Below, one piece after another: positions 1 to 9,638 of a stretch of 39,916 bases of DNA (position 1 is its first letter; each line of letters begins with the position of its first letter). Both the position numbers and the translations under genes were made by a program. The stretch is from contig BFEA01000294.1 in the NCBI GenBank assembly GCA_003427395.1, positions 874,412-914,327 of the forward strand, given 5' to 3'. Source of the DNA: Chara braunii. Taxonomy: Eukaryota > Streptophyta > Charophyceae > Charales > Characeae. The notes under the pieces are model-generated. The model worked only from the letters and a program-made list of their open reading frames with translations, ran no database searches and had not been told where the DNA came from.

Positions 1-93
1 GAAGGAAGGGGAAGAAAGAGACAAGGGTGGCGAAGGAGAAGGTGCCGGCAGCCATAGCCAAGGTGGAGAGTCGACCGGGGGGGTGACTGGATG

Positions 94-179
94 TTGACCG
101 GAAGGTTGACCGGGGTGTTGACCGGGGCCTTGCCGCGTTGACCAAGCGTTGACCGGCGCCGTTGACTAGGACTTTGACC
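94..179 (+). repeat. Cluster of seven TTGAC cores
   Basis: TTGAC occurs at 94, 106, 118, 138, 149, 162 and 174, mostly as TTGACC or GTTGACCGG, in 86 bases. TTGAC(C/T) is the core of the W-box bound by WRKY transcription factors in plants, but an expanding minisatellite of GTTGACCGG-like units would look the same. Regulatory function is inference. Confidence 0.55.
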
Positions 180-360
180 AAGCTGGAGTTGGTAACATCT
201 CGCTAAGGGTAACATCTCGCAAAGCCCTTAGCCTATCCCCTCACCCTGTGGATGTGCACTTAACCTACGGTACTTGCTGAGTCTGAGTCTGTCTGTCTCT
301 TCTTTCTGCATCGAGTCTCTTCCTAAGTGATAGTACTCTGCGGATGAAGGATAGGCCTGG

Positions 361-704
361 TTGACCACTCCCCTACCGGATCTAGTAGGGTTGAGACTGT
401 GGCAGATCCAACTGTCCAGGGGGGCATAACCCTCCCAAGGACCAGTGCTGACCGGCTGGACACGGTTGGTATGGCACGGTGGGCCTGAAAGACTGAGTTG
501 CGGGCTGAAACAACAGGCAGTTTAAGTGTTAAGGGCCTTGTTGACCCGCACCCCTGTCAGACTAAGTAAGGCTAAAGACTGTGTCTGACGACTCGACTGT
601 CCCGGGGGACACGAACCCTCCGAAGGACCGGTACAGACCGGCGGGCTGCTCGGTGTGGCACGGTAGGCCTGAAAAACTGAGTTGTGGTCGGTGCGACAGG
701 TAAG
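361..704 (+). repeat. Diverged tandem duplication in leader A (unit ~180-184 bp)
   Basis: 361-~520 and 541-~704 align in order: TTGACC start, an ACTGTCC(a/c)GGGGG block, the CCCTCC-(c/g)AAGGACC block, TGGCACGGT and GAAA(g/a)ACTGAGTTG. The offset grows from 180 to 184 through small indels. Both copies are clearly diverged, so the duplication is old and is unlikely to be an assembly error. Confidence 0.75.
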
Positions 705-717
705 AGCCAAGCTGATC

Positions 718-756
718 ACGTCGTCCTGTCTGCGACGTTAAAGAATTCTTGAGGAG
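718..756 (+). promoter_or_regulatory. Conserved leader hairpin box, copy in element A
   Basis: ACGTCG (718-723) and CGACGT (733-738) form a perfect 6 bp stem around the 9-base loop TCCTGTCTG, followed by TTAAAGAATTC and GAGGA. The same arrangement occurs at 12222-12260 (element B) and 22864-22902 (element C), each upstream of gag. Position and conservation across otherwise diverged leaders suggest an RNA signal such as packaging or dimerisation; this role is inferred. Confidence 0.55.
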
Positions 757-944
757 TTAGGGGGATGTCCTTAAAAGGCCTCCAGATCAGCCACTGGTTC
801 AGTAGTGACCGCCTTAGAGTAGGTCTAGGCTAGTGACCATAGCTGACAGGGTTCTACCTTGTGGTCCTTAGAGAGTCTGTCAGTTAGTCTGCGGGTTGGT
901 TTAAGTGGTGAGGAGTGGGACTGTCCTGTCGTGCACCTATCACC

Positions 945-1754
945 ATGGATGACTACCCCATGTATGGTTTACTCGTTGGGTTCTCCCTTTGGGGGACCCT
1001 TTGGCGTTTCATGTTTCCATTGGGATTCTGGAACACATTTTCGTGTAGGGTAGAGACCAAGGGTGGTACGACCACACACCCCTACACACCTGAAGAAGAG
1101 GCCAAGGCCGCCGCAATCCTGAAGGAGAGGAGAGAGAAGAAGGAGGCCTTGTTGGAGGCGCAGGTGGCGAAATTGAAGAAGATTGAGGAGGAGATGACCA
1201 GAGAGAAGGAGAGGTTGAAGAAAGAAGAAGAAGCGAAGTTAAAAGAGGTGGAAGAGGAGGAGGAGGAAGATGAGCAGCCGTTGGAAAGGAGGAGAGAGCA
1301 ACGAGGGCAGTACAGTGGGAGTAAAAATGATGAAATGGAAAAAAGGATTTCAGAATGGGTTGCCAACTTGTCTTTGGGAGAAGAGGAGGTGGTTACCATG
1401 TATATCACCAAGGATGAGCAGGAGGCCGCCATGAAAGAATGGGATGCAGAGGGAGATTCCCTGAAGCGGCAAGCGATGGAGGATGAGAAAAAGATGGAGT
1501 GGAGGCTCAGGATGATGAGGGAAAAGAAGAGGAGAGTGGATGCGGCAAGTGAGGCGGCCAAAGAATTAGAGCAGGTGAAGAACCTAAGAGAACAGTTGAC
1601 CGCCGAGGTGGATCTGCAACGAAAGGTGGAGGTCATTGCCCAGAGTGTTGAGCGCTTGGCCCGGGTACAGGGAGAACAATATGAGTTTAGTAGAAGTCAG
1701 GATATGGTCGTGCGCTCGATGCGGGATTTCGGGATTTTGCCCGCGAACTGGTAG
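945..1754 (+). pseudogene. gag: Element A gag, N-terminal coiled-coil part
   Basis: Encodes the amino-terminal part of the Gag structural protein, which forms the cytoplasmic virus-like particle. The frame is open from 915, but the ATG at 945 (CACCATGG) has a much better eukaryotic start context. After about 45 residues there is a long charged helix rich in Glu, Lys and Arg, with an acidic run near residue 110, then a second Lys/Arg/Glu helix; both look like coiled coils. The frame ends at a TAG at 1752-1754. Just before this, the 8-base unit GGGATTT(c/t) occurs twice in tandem (1723-1738). Removing one copy would restore the frame used by the next segment, so the stop is probably caused by a small duplication. 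No zinc knuckle lies in this part. Confidence 0.7.
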
Positions 1755-1771
1755 GCGCAGTAGGGTCCGAG

Positions 1772-2977
1772 GTGAACCATCGCCTCGAGAAGACAAAACG
1801 ATTTTGCGTGGGCGCCATTGAAGGCGTCAAGCTGACAGCTCCCAAGGAGGAAGAGGCACGTCCTTGCAGGGAGCCAGTCAAAGTCAGGTTCCCCGATTCC
1901 TACAGTGGAAAGAGGGAAGAGAACTTTGACAATTGGGAGGCCAATGTCAAGACCTATGTGCATTTGCAACAGGTCGCCCCAGATCAGCACGTGCTAATTG
2001 CAATTCATGCGCTTAGAGATGAGGCTGCCAGCTTCGCGAGATCCCTAGTCCGCTCTGCTAACTGCAATGATGATGCGGTTGCCTACTCGTCGTTCACCCC
2101 CCTCGTTGATTTCATGAAATTGTTGCGCGAGCGATTTGCTGATGTCGCTCGTAATGTCAAGGCCTCAGATAGGCTTCAGACAATCCACTCTCGTAAATGG
2201 AAGAGTGCCAGGGCACTCAAGGGCACAATGGACGAATAAGTGGTTGTACCTGACCACGGGGTCACAGAGACCCAGTTGGTCAGCCTCTTCTACCGGGCTA
2301 TGCCCGAAGCCTTGCGAGGGCATTTCTTCGCGAAGAGTGAAAACCCTGCCACCACCTATGATTCCCTTAGCCGCGAAGTGGTGGCTTTTGAGGCAAAGTC
2401 GGTATCAACTTCCACTTTCTGGCACAAAGACTTAGACAAGGGGAAGCAATGGAAAGGTCGCACTATCTCAGGGCAAGTTAAAACTAAGGATAGTCTTGTC
2501 CTCACTCTAGATGAAGGTAGTGTTGACGAGATCCCCTACGAGCAGATTGAGTGGGGGTTAGAGGACGAAGACAGTGGCGCGAGTCAAGGGAGGACTTACG
2601 CTGTTGTCGCGGCTGGAGGGAGGCCGCAAGGAGGAGGACGAGGCCAGGGCCAAGGGGGCCGGTCCTCAGGGAACCGTTCCCAGGGCGATCAGGGGGTTGG
2701 CGGCAGAGGAGGAAACCGCCAAGCGGGAGGAAGGGGTCAAGGTCCCCCACAAAACCGGTTTGGGAATAGGTCCTCTTATAGAAGAAGTGGTTGGCACCCA
2801 GGACTTCCTCAAGGCAGGCCTTGGGAAGATTTGGGTCTGGACCAGCGCATATGGCAGCAGCGTGTGAACCAGGGGCAGTGCATTTATTGCGGTGACCCTG
2901 GCCACATCATTAAATATTGTCCGAAGTATAGAGAGACCCGATCGGCTGCTCAAGGGCCAAAAGGCAGTCGCCGGTAG
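1772..2977 (+). pseudogene. gag: Element A gag, capsid-like and zinc-knuckle part
   Basis: Continues gag in a shifted frame (mod 3 = 2); the frame is actually open some 40 bases upstream of 1772. The first part contains the capsid-like retrotransposon-gag region, with FDNWEANVKTYV near 1925 and a LLRERF segment near 2125. A TAA at 2237-2239 interrupts it and the same frame then continues to the TAG at 2975-2977. The second part has a Gly/Arg/Gln-rich basic stretch typical of nucleocapsid and one zinc knuckle, CIYCGDPGHIIKYC, a perfect C-X2-C-X4-H-X4-C, at about 2880-2921. Nucleocapsid zinc knuckles bind and chaperone the element RNA. Pol follows in another frame, 75 bases downstream. Confidence 0.8.
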
Positions 2978-3051
2978 GGGTAGCAACTGCCCCTACCATA
3001 AGGCCATGTGGGGAAAATAGCGCTAGCCGGCAGGAGACTCCCACACCACAT

Positions 3052-5283
3052 GTGCCTATGGCAGAGGTTGCAGGCCGGTGTCTAGATGGCTGCCCAGAGA
3101 CTGCTTGTGTTAGAGTCTCTCCAGACACATCCCTCACAGGCATGGCTGAAGAATTGAAGGAGAGGATGCCCGCCTGGGCCAAGATGAAAAAGGAGAATAA
3201 GGGGCAGCTTATATTAGTAGACACAAAGATTTTTAGAGGTCGAGTTGGCGCCTTACTGGATAGTGGAGCCACTCGTAGTTATATTAGTAGGAAGGCGCTA
3301 CAGAAGCTGAAGTTGAAACTAAAAGTCCAAAGATTAGCGGACCCAATCGTGAGTATCCTCTCGAACAATCGCACCATGCGAGTAGAAGAGTACGTAGAGG
3401 GAGTCCAGGGGTATGTCCGCCTAGAAAAGACTGGGAAAGTGGAGAAAGTTCTCCATTCCCTGACTCTCCTCGTAGAGGATAGCCTCCCGTTCGACATAGT
3501 CCTAGGTATGGACTGGGGAGAGGCAGCAGGGGCCACACTCCATTTGAGAGAGCACGAGTGTAGGCTCCCTAGTCCGTCAGGCGGCGTCAAGACTGCCCGT
3601 CTGTTTCATGTGTCAGGAGTAGACAACTCCCTGGCGCATTGCTGCCTTAGTGCTCCTGCGTTTGCAAGGTTAGTGAAGAAGGAGCAACTAGAGGAACTGG
3701 TTTTTGTAGCCTATGTTAGGCCAGTAACTGAGCCTAAGGAAGAAAAGCCTATAGACCTTGCTATTGCCAAGCTGCTGGAGGAGTTTAAAGATCTAGCTGA
3801 GCCGCCGATAGGAGTAGTTTCGCGGCCCATCCAACATCGAATCGAGATAGAGCCTGGCAGTAGAACGCCTAAGGGGGCCGTGTATAGGATGTCCCCGCGG
3901 GAGTTAGAGGAACTGCGCAAACAATTAGACGAGCTCCTTGAGAGGGGTTGGATTAGGCCCAGTTCGTCTCCCTTTGAAGCACCTGTTCTCTTTGTTCCCA
4001 GAAAGGAGGGAGAGCTGAGAATGTGTATAGATTATAGGGGTCTGAATGCTATCACAGTAAAGAATGTTGAGCCACTGCCTAGGATAGATGATCTTTTAGA
4101 TCGAGTGCAGGGGTGCAAGTATTTTACGAAGATGGATCTAAAGTCCAGATATCATCAGATAGAGGTTCATCCTGATGATCAGTACAAGACAGCTTGCCGG
4201 ACTAGATACGGGCACTACGAGTTCATCGTGATGCCCTTTGGACTAACCAACGCGCCAACGACTTTCCAGCGATGTATGAAAGATTTGTTTAGGCCGTGGT
4301 TAGATAGGTTTGTTGTAGTTTACTTAGATGATATCCTAGTGTTTAGCAAGATCCTCCAAGAGCATCAGGGTCATCTCAGGCAGGTCTTGGAAAAGTTGAG
4401 AGAAGCTAACTTCAAGATCAACGCAAAGAAGTGCGAATGGGAAAAGACCCAAGTTTTGTACTTAGGCCACGTCTTAGACGGAGACGGCATCAAGCCAGAA
4501 GATAGTAAGATTGCAGCGATCAGGGATTGGCCTACACCGCGTACGTTGACAGAGTTGCGATCGTTCTTAGGCCTAGCAAATTATTATAGGAAGTTCGTAA
4601 GGAACTTCTCCACTATCGTTGCGCCCCTTCGCAGACTGCTCAGGAAAGAGACTATCTGGCAGTGGGATAAGGACTGCATGTCTGCTATGAAGAAGTTGAA
4701 GCAAGCACTGATAGAGTATCCAGTCCTTAAGGTGGTCGATCCGTCCTTACCCTTTGTCGTCACTACGGACGCTAGTCAGTACGGCATAGGTGTTGTTCTG
4801 CAGCAAGACGATGGCAATGGTTATAGGCCCGTAGAGTTCATGTCTACTAGGATGCCTTCAAAGAAGGTTGCGACATCGACCTACGAGAGGGAACTCTACG
4901 CTCTCAGGCAAGCGCTAGAACACTGGAAGCACTACTTGCTTGGGAGGCATTTCAAAGTCTATTCTGACCACGAAACGTTACGATGGTTAAAGACGCAGGC
5001 CAAGATGACACCTAAGCTTACTAGGTGGGCCGCAGAAATAGACCAGTACATTTTTGAGCTCAAGCCAGTCAAGGGTAAATATAATGTAGTTGCGGACGCT
5101 CTGAGTAGGAGAGCTGAATACTTTGGAGCGATAGTTCACTATCTGGACATAGGAAGAGACCTGCAGGAAAAGGTTAAAAAAGCATATGCGCAGGACCCTA
5201 TCTATAGTGACCTCCTCAAGAGAGTAACGGAGGCCCCAGAGACCGAACCAGATTACCGCACTACTGAGGGGTTGCTTTTTTAG
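3052..5283 (+). pseudogene. pol: Element A pol: protease, reverse transcriptase, RNase H, start of integrase
   Basis: This is a 743-residue open part of a Ty3/gypsy polyprotein. The aspartic protease carries LLDSGATRSYIS with the catalytic Asp at residue 70 (D-S-G). Reverse transcriptase runs from about 250 to 510; MDLK (Asp362) and YLDD (424-427) give the three metal-binding aspartates. RNase H follows with TTDASQYGIG (Asp573), YEREL (Glu612/614) and YSDHETLRW (Asp639). The frame is closed by TAG at 5281-5283. Integrase sequence continues directly in the same frame, so this is an internal stop and not the natural end. The RT core is intact. The start at 3052 is the first ATG in frame; the natural product would be processed from a Gag-Pol precursor. 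Confidence 0.88.
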
Positions 5284-6088
5284 AAGACTAACGTATTTGA
5301 CCGATTGTGCATTCCCAATAGCGAAGAGATCCGTAGTCTGATATTAGGAGAATGCCACGACACAGAGGGTCATTTTGGTTGGCAAAAGACTTTTGCCAAT
5401 CTGATGCACACGTACACCTGGACAGGAATGAAGAATGACTGCATAGAGTATGTCCGCAGTTGCAAGGTTTGCCAGAGGAATAAGACTACTACGCGTGCCC
5501 CGCTAGGTCTTCTCAGACCCTTGCCTATTCCCGATCAGCCAGGAGATTCAGTGTCCATCGACTTCATGGACGCAGGCGTCAAGAGTAGACATGGCAGAGC
5601 CAAGTTATGGTGATAGTCGATAGATTTAGTAAGTATGATGTTTTCATACCTTTGCCTTCAGAGGCACAGACCGAGTTAGTGATCCGTAAGTTTTTTTATC
5701 ATTGGGTCAGTGAGCACGGGGTCCGATTGTCCATAGTTAGTGATAGAGACACCCGGTTCACAAGTCAGAATTGGCAGGAGTTGATGAGAGTCTATGGCTT
5801 AAGTTGTTGATGTCGTCTGGCCGTCACCCAGAGACCAACGGTCAGACTGAACAGATGAATAAGATCCTGCAGCAAGTTCTGAGAATGTACATTAGACCAG
5901 ATCAAATTGACTGGGATGAGATGCTCCCCAAGGTAGCCAGTGCTTATAACAATAGTGTGCATCTATCTACGTGCCGCACTCCCAACGAACTGCACAAGTC
6001 CTTTAGACCGCCGGAGGACTTAACCGGGACCAGATCCATAGGCTACCGCCCGGTAGGGAGTTTGCTATCCAGCACGAGAAAAAACTAG
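5284..6088 (+). pseudogene. pol: Element A integrase, broken by frameshifts
   Basis: Integrase inserts the cDNA into host chromatin. The HHCC zinc-binding domain (ECHDTEGH ... CKVC) lies at about 5350-5475 in the pol frame. The catalytic core follows: first Asp in SIDFMD (~5560), second in SIVSDRD (~5735), and Glu in NGQTEQMN (~5840). The core is spread over three frames. The frame changes near 5595-5606, where the VIVDRFSKY segment resumes at 5607, and again near 5795, where the SGRHPETNGQ segment resumes. A third change near 6050 precedes the C-terminal part. All three acidic catalytic residues can still be recognised, but no continuous product is possible. Confidence 0.82.
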
Positions 6089-6633
6089 CTACTGTAGTAG
6101 AGAACCTCAGGAAGGCCCAGCATAGGATGATAGAGCAAGCCAACAAACATCGTCGCCCATCAGAGTTCCAAGTAGCCGACTTAGTCAGGGTCAAAGCTAA
6201 CGAGTTTGCTCCTGAGGAGAACATCTCGCAAAAGTTACTGCCCGCGTATAGAGGACCGTGGCCAGTTCTAGAAGTCAAGGGCGGCGAGGATGGCCCGTCG
6301 TACTCGATAGAGATCCCACTACACCTCCACACCTACCCAGTTTTCCACGCGTCAAAGTTGTTGCCATGCACAGTCAGTGATCAATTTCCATCTAGACGTT
6401 CCATGATCCCTCCCGACATGGATGGCAGATACGATATTGACGGCATTGTAGGTGAAGACGTGCTTAGAACAGGAGGTCGAGGTCGTCCTCAGAAACAGTA
6501 TAAAGTCAGATTTGCATATCAGGAACCAGAAGACGACCGGTGCTTCACTAGAACTGGACTTCTAAAAACAGCTCCCGATATAGTCAAGGCCTACGAAAGG
6601 GACAGAAAAGGTAAAGGTCCTGCCTTGGACTGA
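6089..6633 (+). pseudogene. pol: Element A integrase C-terminus with GPY-like and chromodomain-like parts
   Basis: A reading frame open through 6127-6633 contains the basic HRRPSEFQVADLVRV segment and a GPY/F-like module (AYRGPWPVLEV). It ends with a chromodomain-like tail starting at DIDGIVGEDVL and including QYKVRFAYQ and APDIVKAYE. In chromoviruses this tail binds modified histones and steers integration into heterochromatin. Where elements B and C read EDRWFT, this copy reads DDRCFT, so a conserved Trp is changed to Cys. The stop at 6631-6633 is followed by the pre-PPT motif and the LTR, so this is the natural end of pol. Confidence 0.8.
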
Positions 6634-6639
6634 AATATT

Positions 6640-6671
6640 CTCGGAGGACACCGAATTTAGGCCGGCGGGAG
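6640..6671 (+). promoter_or_regulatory. Pre-PPT motif and polypurine tract of element A
   Basis: TTCTCGGAGGAC followed by CGAA and a purine-biased tract (GGCGGGAG) lies directly after the pol stop. Elements B (18385-18418) and C (39630-39665) have the closely similar TTCTCAGAGGACT then a purine tract. The tract would prime plus-strand DNA synthesis and sets the LTR start at about 6672 (TGAAACGG). Confidence 0.55.
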
Positions 6672-6849
6672 TGAAACGGTATTCACCAGTTCGCAGTAGC
6701 TGATGTAGATCCCAGGGCTCGATCCCTAGTCCCCACCTTACCTGTGTACAGTACCTGTGTCAACCCGTAGAATTGAACCCGCGACCTTAGGACTCCCAGT
6801 GGTAGGTAGGTTGTCGTAGGTTACAGGGTATAGGGGATTCGAACTGTAG

Positions 6850-7040
6850 ACCTGTCGGGTAGGAGTCTAGAGAGTCCAGAGGTCTTAGCTGTAGACTTTC
6901 CGAAGGGTCAAAGTCGTAGCTGCTACTTACCTGAAAGGGCAGAGNACCTGTCGGGTAGGAGTCTAGAGAGTCCAGAGGTCTTAGCTGTAGACTTTCCGAA
7001 GGGTCAAAGTCGTAGCTGCTACTTACCTGAAAGGGCAGAG
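6850..7040. other. Probable assembly duplication: two identical 95 bp copies around one N
   Basis: 6850-6944 and 6946-7040 are identical and separated only by a single N at 6945. The same geometry, with the same 95 bp length, occurs at 21276-21466 in unrelated sequence. This is what results when two contigs sharing a k-1 overlap are joined by a placeholder N instead of being merged. Confidence 0.85.
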
Positions 7041-7259
7041 TCGTAACTGGTACAATACCGAAAGGCCAAGTAGATGTTTCTGGAAGTGGCCTTTCGGAGT
7101 CATCCCACTGGAAGTCAAGGCAAGTGGGCAAGTGGCGGAAGTCCACCCTGCAGAGTCAGCAGTCCCAATCCAGTCAGTCTGGTCCAGTCAAGCAAGTACC
7201 GCCTGGGACTTTGTACATCGTGGGCCAGGGAAACAGGGGAGACCAACGAGTCACATAAG

Positions 7260-7267
7260 TATAAATT
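7260..7267 (+). promoter_or_regulatory. TATA box of the element A LTR
   Basis: TATAAATT sits about 590 bases into the LTR. Its position fits an RNA polymerase II promoter driving the genomic RNA, with the transcript start expected near 7290. Recognised by motif and context only. Confidence 0.5.
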
Positions 7268-8031
7268 AAGAGGCCACGCACAGCCATTCATTCATTCCTG
7301 CGGAAGCCATGCGGAAGTGCTGTCTCAGTGGCTTGTGCGAGGAGGTCTGCAGGTGTGCCCGAAGTCGAAGTGGGCCAGGAGAGCTTAGCATAGCGATAGC
7401 GTAGAGGCAGTCACGGCTGCCATAGCTGTAGCTGGTGTGTGTGTGTGATGTGTGAGTGTTCGGAGTGATGCGTGTGGGATATCCAGGGTGATCCGGTGTG
7501 TGAACAGTGAGTTGTTGGGCGCTGAGTCGCCATAGTCAGTGGAAGCGAACTCTTATCTGGACGTCATATCTCTGAGTTCTGTGTGGGCGCATGTCGCTGG
7601 TTTGTTGTGTTGCTGTTTACACGCATGAAAAGTGTGAATGAGACGAGTCTGATTGCAGACTACTGGACTGGACTGGAATTTTCTTGTGGGGTACCGGATG
7701 AAGTTCTACCGGCATACGATGTCTCGGTACCGACCCCTACCGACTTATGATGCTTTAGCCTATATTCCCTACGGCCTATCCTACCGGGACAGCTTGAGAC
7801 TGGAACACTTCGGGACCGGGGCTGGGGTGTCTGCAGCGTGAATCCTTTTACTCCCGCCAGCCTAATTCTTTCTGAATTATATGTCTAAGGGACTAGGATT
7901 ACCTGTGGTTTTGTCAATAGCGAGCCCAAGACTTGAGAATCCACGCAATACTAGATTGCCTGAGAAGATACTCACGCAAGGACCTAAACCTTCAGGAGCC
8001 AATTCAATTAAATTCGAGATCGTGGGAGATT

Positions 8032-8156
8032 GATGTTTTGAAAAATCTGGCTTAATGTAAGTTGGATTAAATATTTACAGGAAAACGAACCGACCGACAA
8101 TAAATTAAGTGAAGAGAGTTGGTATAAACTTAATTTTTATCCCAAGGTTACCCATT
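8032..8156 (+). repeat. Left terminal inverted repeat
   Basis: Begins GATGTTTTGAAAAATCTGG and ends near CCCAAGGTTACCCATT. It differs from the right arm at about 11 positions, mostly transitions. It contains the perfectly conserved block ACGAACCGACCGACAATAAA, which is the longest identical run between the arms. Confidence 0.8.
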
Positions 8157-8449
8157 CTACCTCGAATAACCTCATTTGTGTATACCCGTCTAATGATTTT
8201 ATTCTTTGCTTCCTCTGTTTTTTATTGTATGTAAGCTACTTTCGCGAGGGAGGAAGGGATTATCGATTCCACATAGAGTCCAAACGCTCCTCTCTCTCCA
8301 AAAAGTAGCTGGGGTGGGGGTTAACTGCTTTAGGACCCGACCCTGTTATCGGCCCAGAGTGGACCCTTCTACGGGGGGGTGCTTTGTCAATTGCATGGAG
8401 ACGGTCAGACTTTTGAGATCCGAGTCTTGTGCTCGAGTGAGAAGGATAG

Positions 8450-9089
8450 GTACCCTAGACCTACTCGCTCTCTACTAATCTCTACATCGGTTATTATTAG
8501 CTGCCCTTTCAATTTCTTCTTCGTTTCGGCCCAGGCTTGGTGACGACTGATCAACTTATCTCCGATGCCTGTGAGGGAGCCACCTAGAAAGACCCTAGTG
8601 CAAGTGGCCTCTGGAAAACTAGCTAGGTGGGGGCCTACATCAGCCTCTGCCATTGGGCTCTTCAAACAAGAGGGTGCTTGTGCAGTGCGCACGTCTATTT
8701 ATTTGTCCGAGTATGAAGGCCCTGTAGCGGCAGCTACAACCCCTACTGGTTTTGTTCCCTTTTGAGTACCAATACTCTGGGCAAAAGGGAACGATGTGGT
8801 TGGAGTCACAACACTTACAACACTGGCTGGCCTCAAGTCGTGCCTTCCATAACTTGTACTCCATGTTCATCTTTTTCCAAGGCTCCTCTGTTGTGAGCCC
8901 AGTGTGTGTTGGGTACGACCTTTGACCTCTATCTCTTCCCCCACTGAAGGGAGAACCTCGTTCGCCTTGCGGGGAACCATTGCCCCTACCTCCCGCGTAA
9001 TAGCTTCCTTCGCTACTACTCCCTTGGGCGCCGGTGTGGAGTGCATCGGCTCCCGCCTTTTCACAAAAGGCAAGAAGTCTCCTCGCCAT
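8450..9089 (-). pseudogene. Captured antisense gag-nucleocapsid/protease fragment of an A-like gypsy element
   Basis: Read on the minus strand, 9089-8640 gives a Gly/Ser/Arg-rich basic stretch, then EEPWKKMN...YKLWKARLEA, then a perfect zinc knuckle CCKCCDSNHIVPFC (C-X2-C-X4-H-X4-C, about 8822-8781). In another frame, 8692-8405 reads PMAEADVG, SLTG, AWAETKKKLKGQLI and ISRERVG. This parallels the start of element A pol (MPMAEVAG, SLTG, AWAKMKKENKGQLI, FRGRVG) but stops before the protease D-S-G motif. Spacing is colinear with A positions ~2600-3240. A frameshift separates the two parts. It is therefore an old piece of an A-related element lying inside the TIRs. A domesticated CCHC protein is less likely given the breaks. 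Confidence 0.7.
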
Positions 9090-9638
9090 GTCACGCAGAA
9101 GTTAAAGAAAACAACCTGGAGACAACTTGACAACAACGCGTAAGTAAATCCACGAGCCGCCAAGACGAACGCAGTTGCATTGTCGCCTTGCCGCTCTGGC
9201 CGAATGCGCCAGCCGTACCTCTCGCGGTCTCCTGCAACAGGACAGGTTGCCATGAGGCACAACTTTCCTTCCCTAAAAGGCTGTCACCGCCCTTAGGGGC
9301 GAATCCCTACCAAGCTACACCGACGTACAAATGCTTTTACATGCAATTGCAGAGGTAGATCAATCGAGGGTGTTTGCTCGTTTCACTGTAGCATAGATAC
9401 GCGTGGTTAAAACGCCTATAGAACCTGTATGCTTTTGTTTCATTAGGGCAGTGATCTTAGGTGTGAAACGGACGCTGGTCAACTCAACCACCCGGAATGG
9501 GACCGACTTCATGTATCAAGTCCGTTATCCTAACCTTACCTTCTGCTTCATCGAAATTGTTCTTCGACTTTCTCGTGCTGCTTTCTAGCATGACCTATCA
9601 CTACGCATACCACGCACGTGTAGCTGACACCCTTGGCC
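9090..9638. other. Interior of TIR element, no recognised content
   Basis: A minus-strand frame continues across part of this stretch (to about 9262) but shows no family signature, and its low-complexity composition does not extend the gag homology convincingly. No transposase motif, RNA gene or repeat was seen. Confidence 0.4.

Larger units (their letters stand above)
1..944 (+). other. Untranslated leader of element A
   Basis: This stretch upstream of gag has no convincing reading frame. It contains a dense cluster of TTGAC cores (94-179), a 13 bp direct repeat (191-203 and 208-220), a diverged tandem duplication with a unit near 180-184 bases (361-704), and a hairpin box (718-756) also present in the leaders of elements B and C. 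Such long leaders are common in plant gypsy elements, where they carry packaging and dimerisation signals. The first ~200 bases could alternatively be the end of the 5' LTR, which I cannot test without the partner sequence. Confidence 0.5.
1..7860 (+). mobile_element. Ty3/gypsy chromovirus-like element A, degenerate, 5' LTR outside window
   Basis: The order leader, gag with CCHC knuckle, aspartic protease, reverse transcriptase, RNase H, HHCC/DDE integrase, chromodomain-like tail, purine tract and LTR is the standard Ty3/gypsy chromovirus order, all on the plus strand. No tRNA-type primer binding site is seen between 1 and 944, so the 5' LTR and primer site should lie upstream of the window. 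Gag has one frameshift and one stop; pol has one stop and three frameshifts, so the copy cannot be autonomous. The 3' limit near 7860 is approximate because the partner LTR is not available. Element A shares only short leader and pre-PPT motifs with elements B and C outside the coding region, so it is a different family of the same clade. Confidence 0.85.
6672..7860 (+). repeat. 3' LTR of element A (3' end approximate)
   Basis: Starts with TG directly after the purine tract. It contains a clear TATA box (TATAAATT, 7260-7267) with an AT-CATTCATTC initiator-like stretch about 30 bases downstream, and a short GT-rich microsatellite near 7435-7455. No protein-coding signal is seen. The 95 bp duplication around the N at 6945 is probably an assembly artefact, so the real LTR is shorter by about 96 bases. 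The 3' end cannot be fixed because the 5' LTR is not in the window. 7861-8031 holds nothing I recognise. Confidence 0.55.

Noticed and set aside
1082-1636. Long minus-strand Ser-rich frame opposite gag of element A.
   Set aside because: Antisense shadow of a purine-rich coiled-coil coding region; the plus strand has the family match.
6780-6860. tRNA T-arm-like strings (GGTTCAATTC and GTTCGAATCC on the minus strand).
   Set aside because: No cloverleaf, acceptor stem or A-box pairing can be drawn around them. At most they are weak tRNA-derived remnants.
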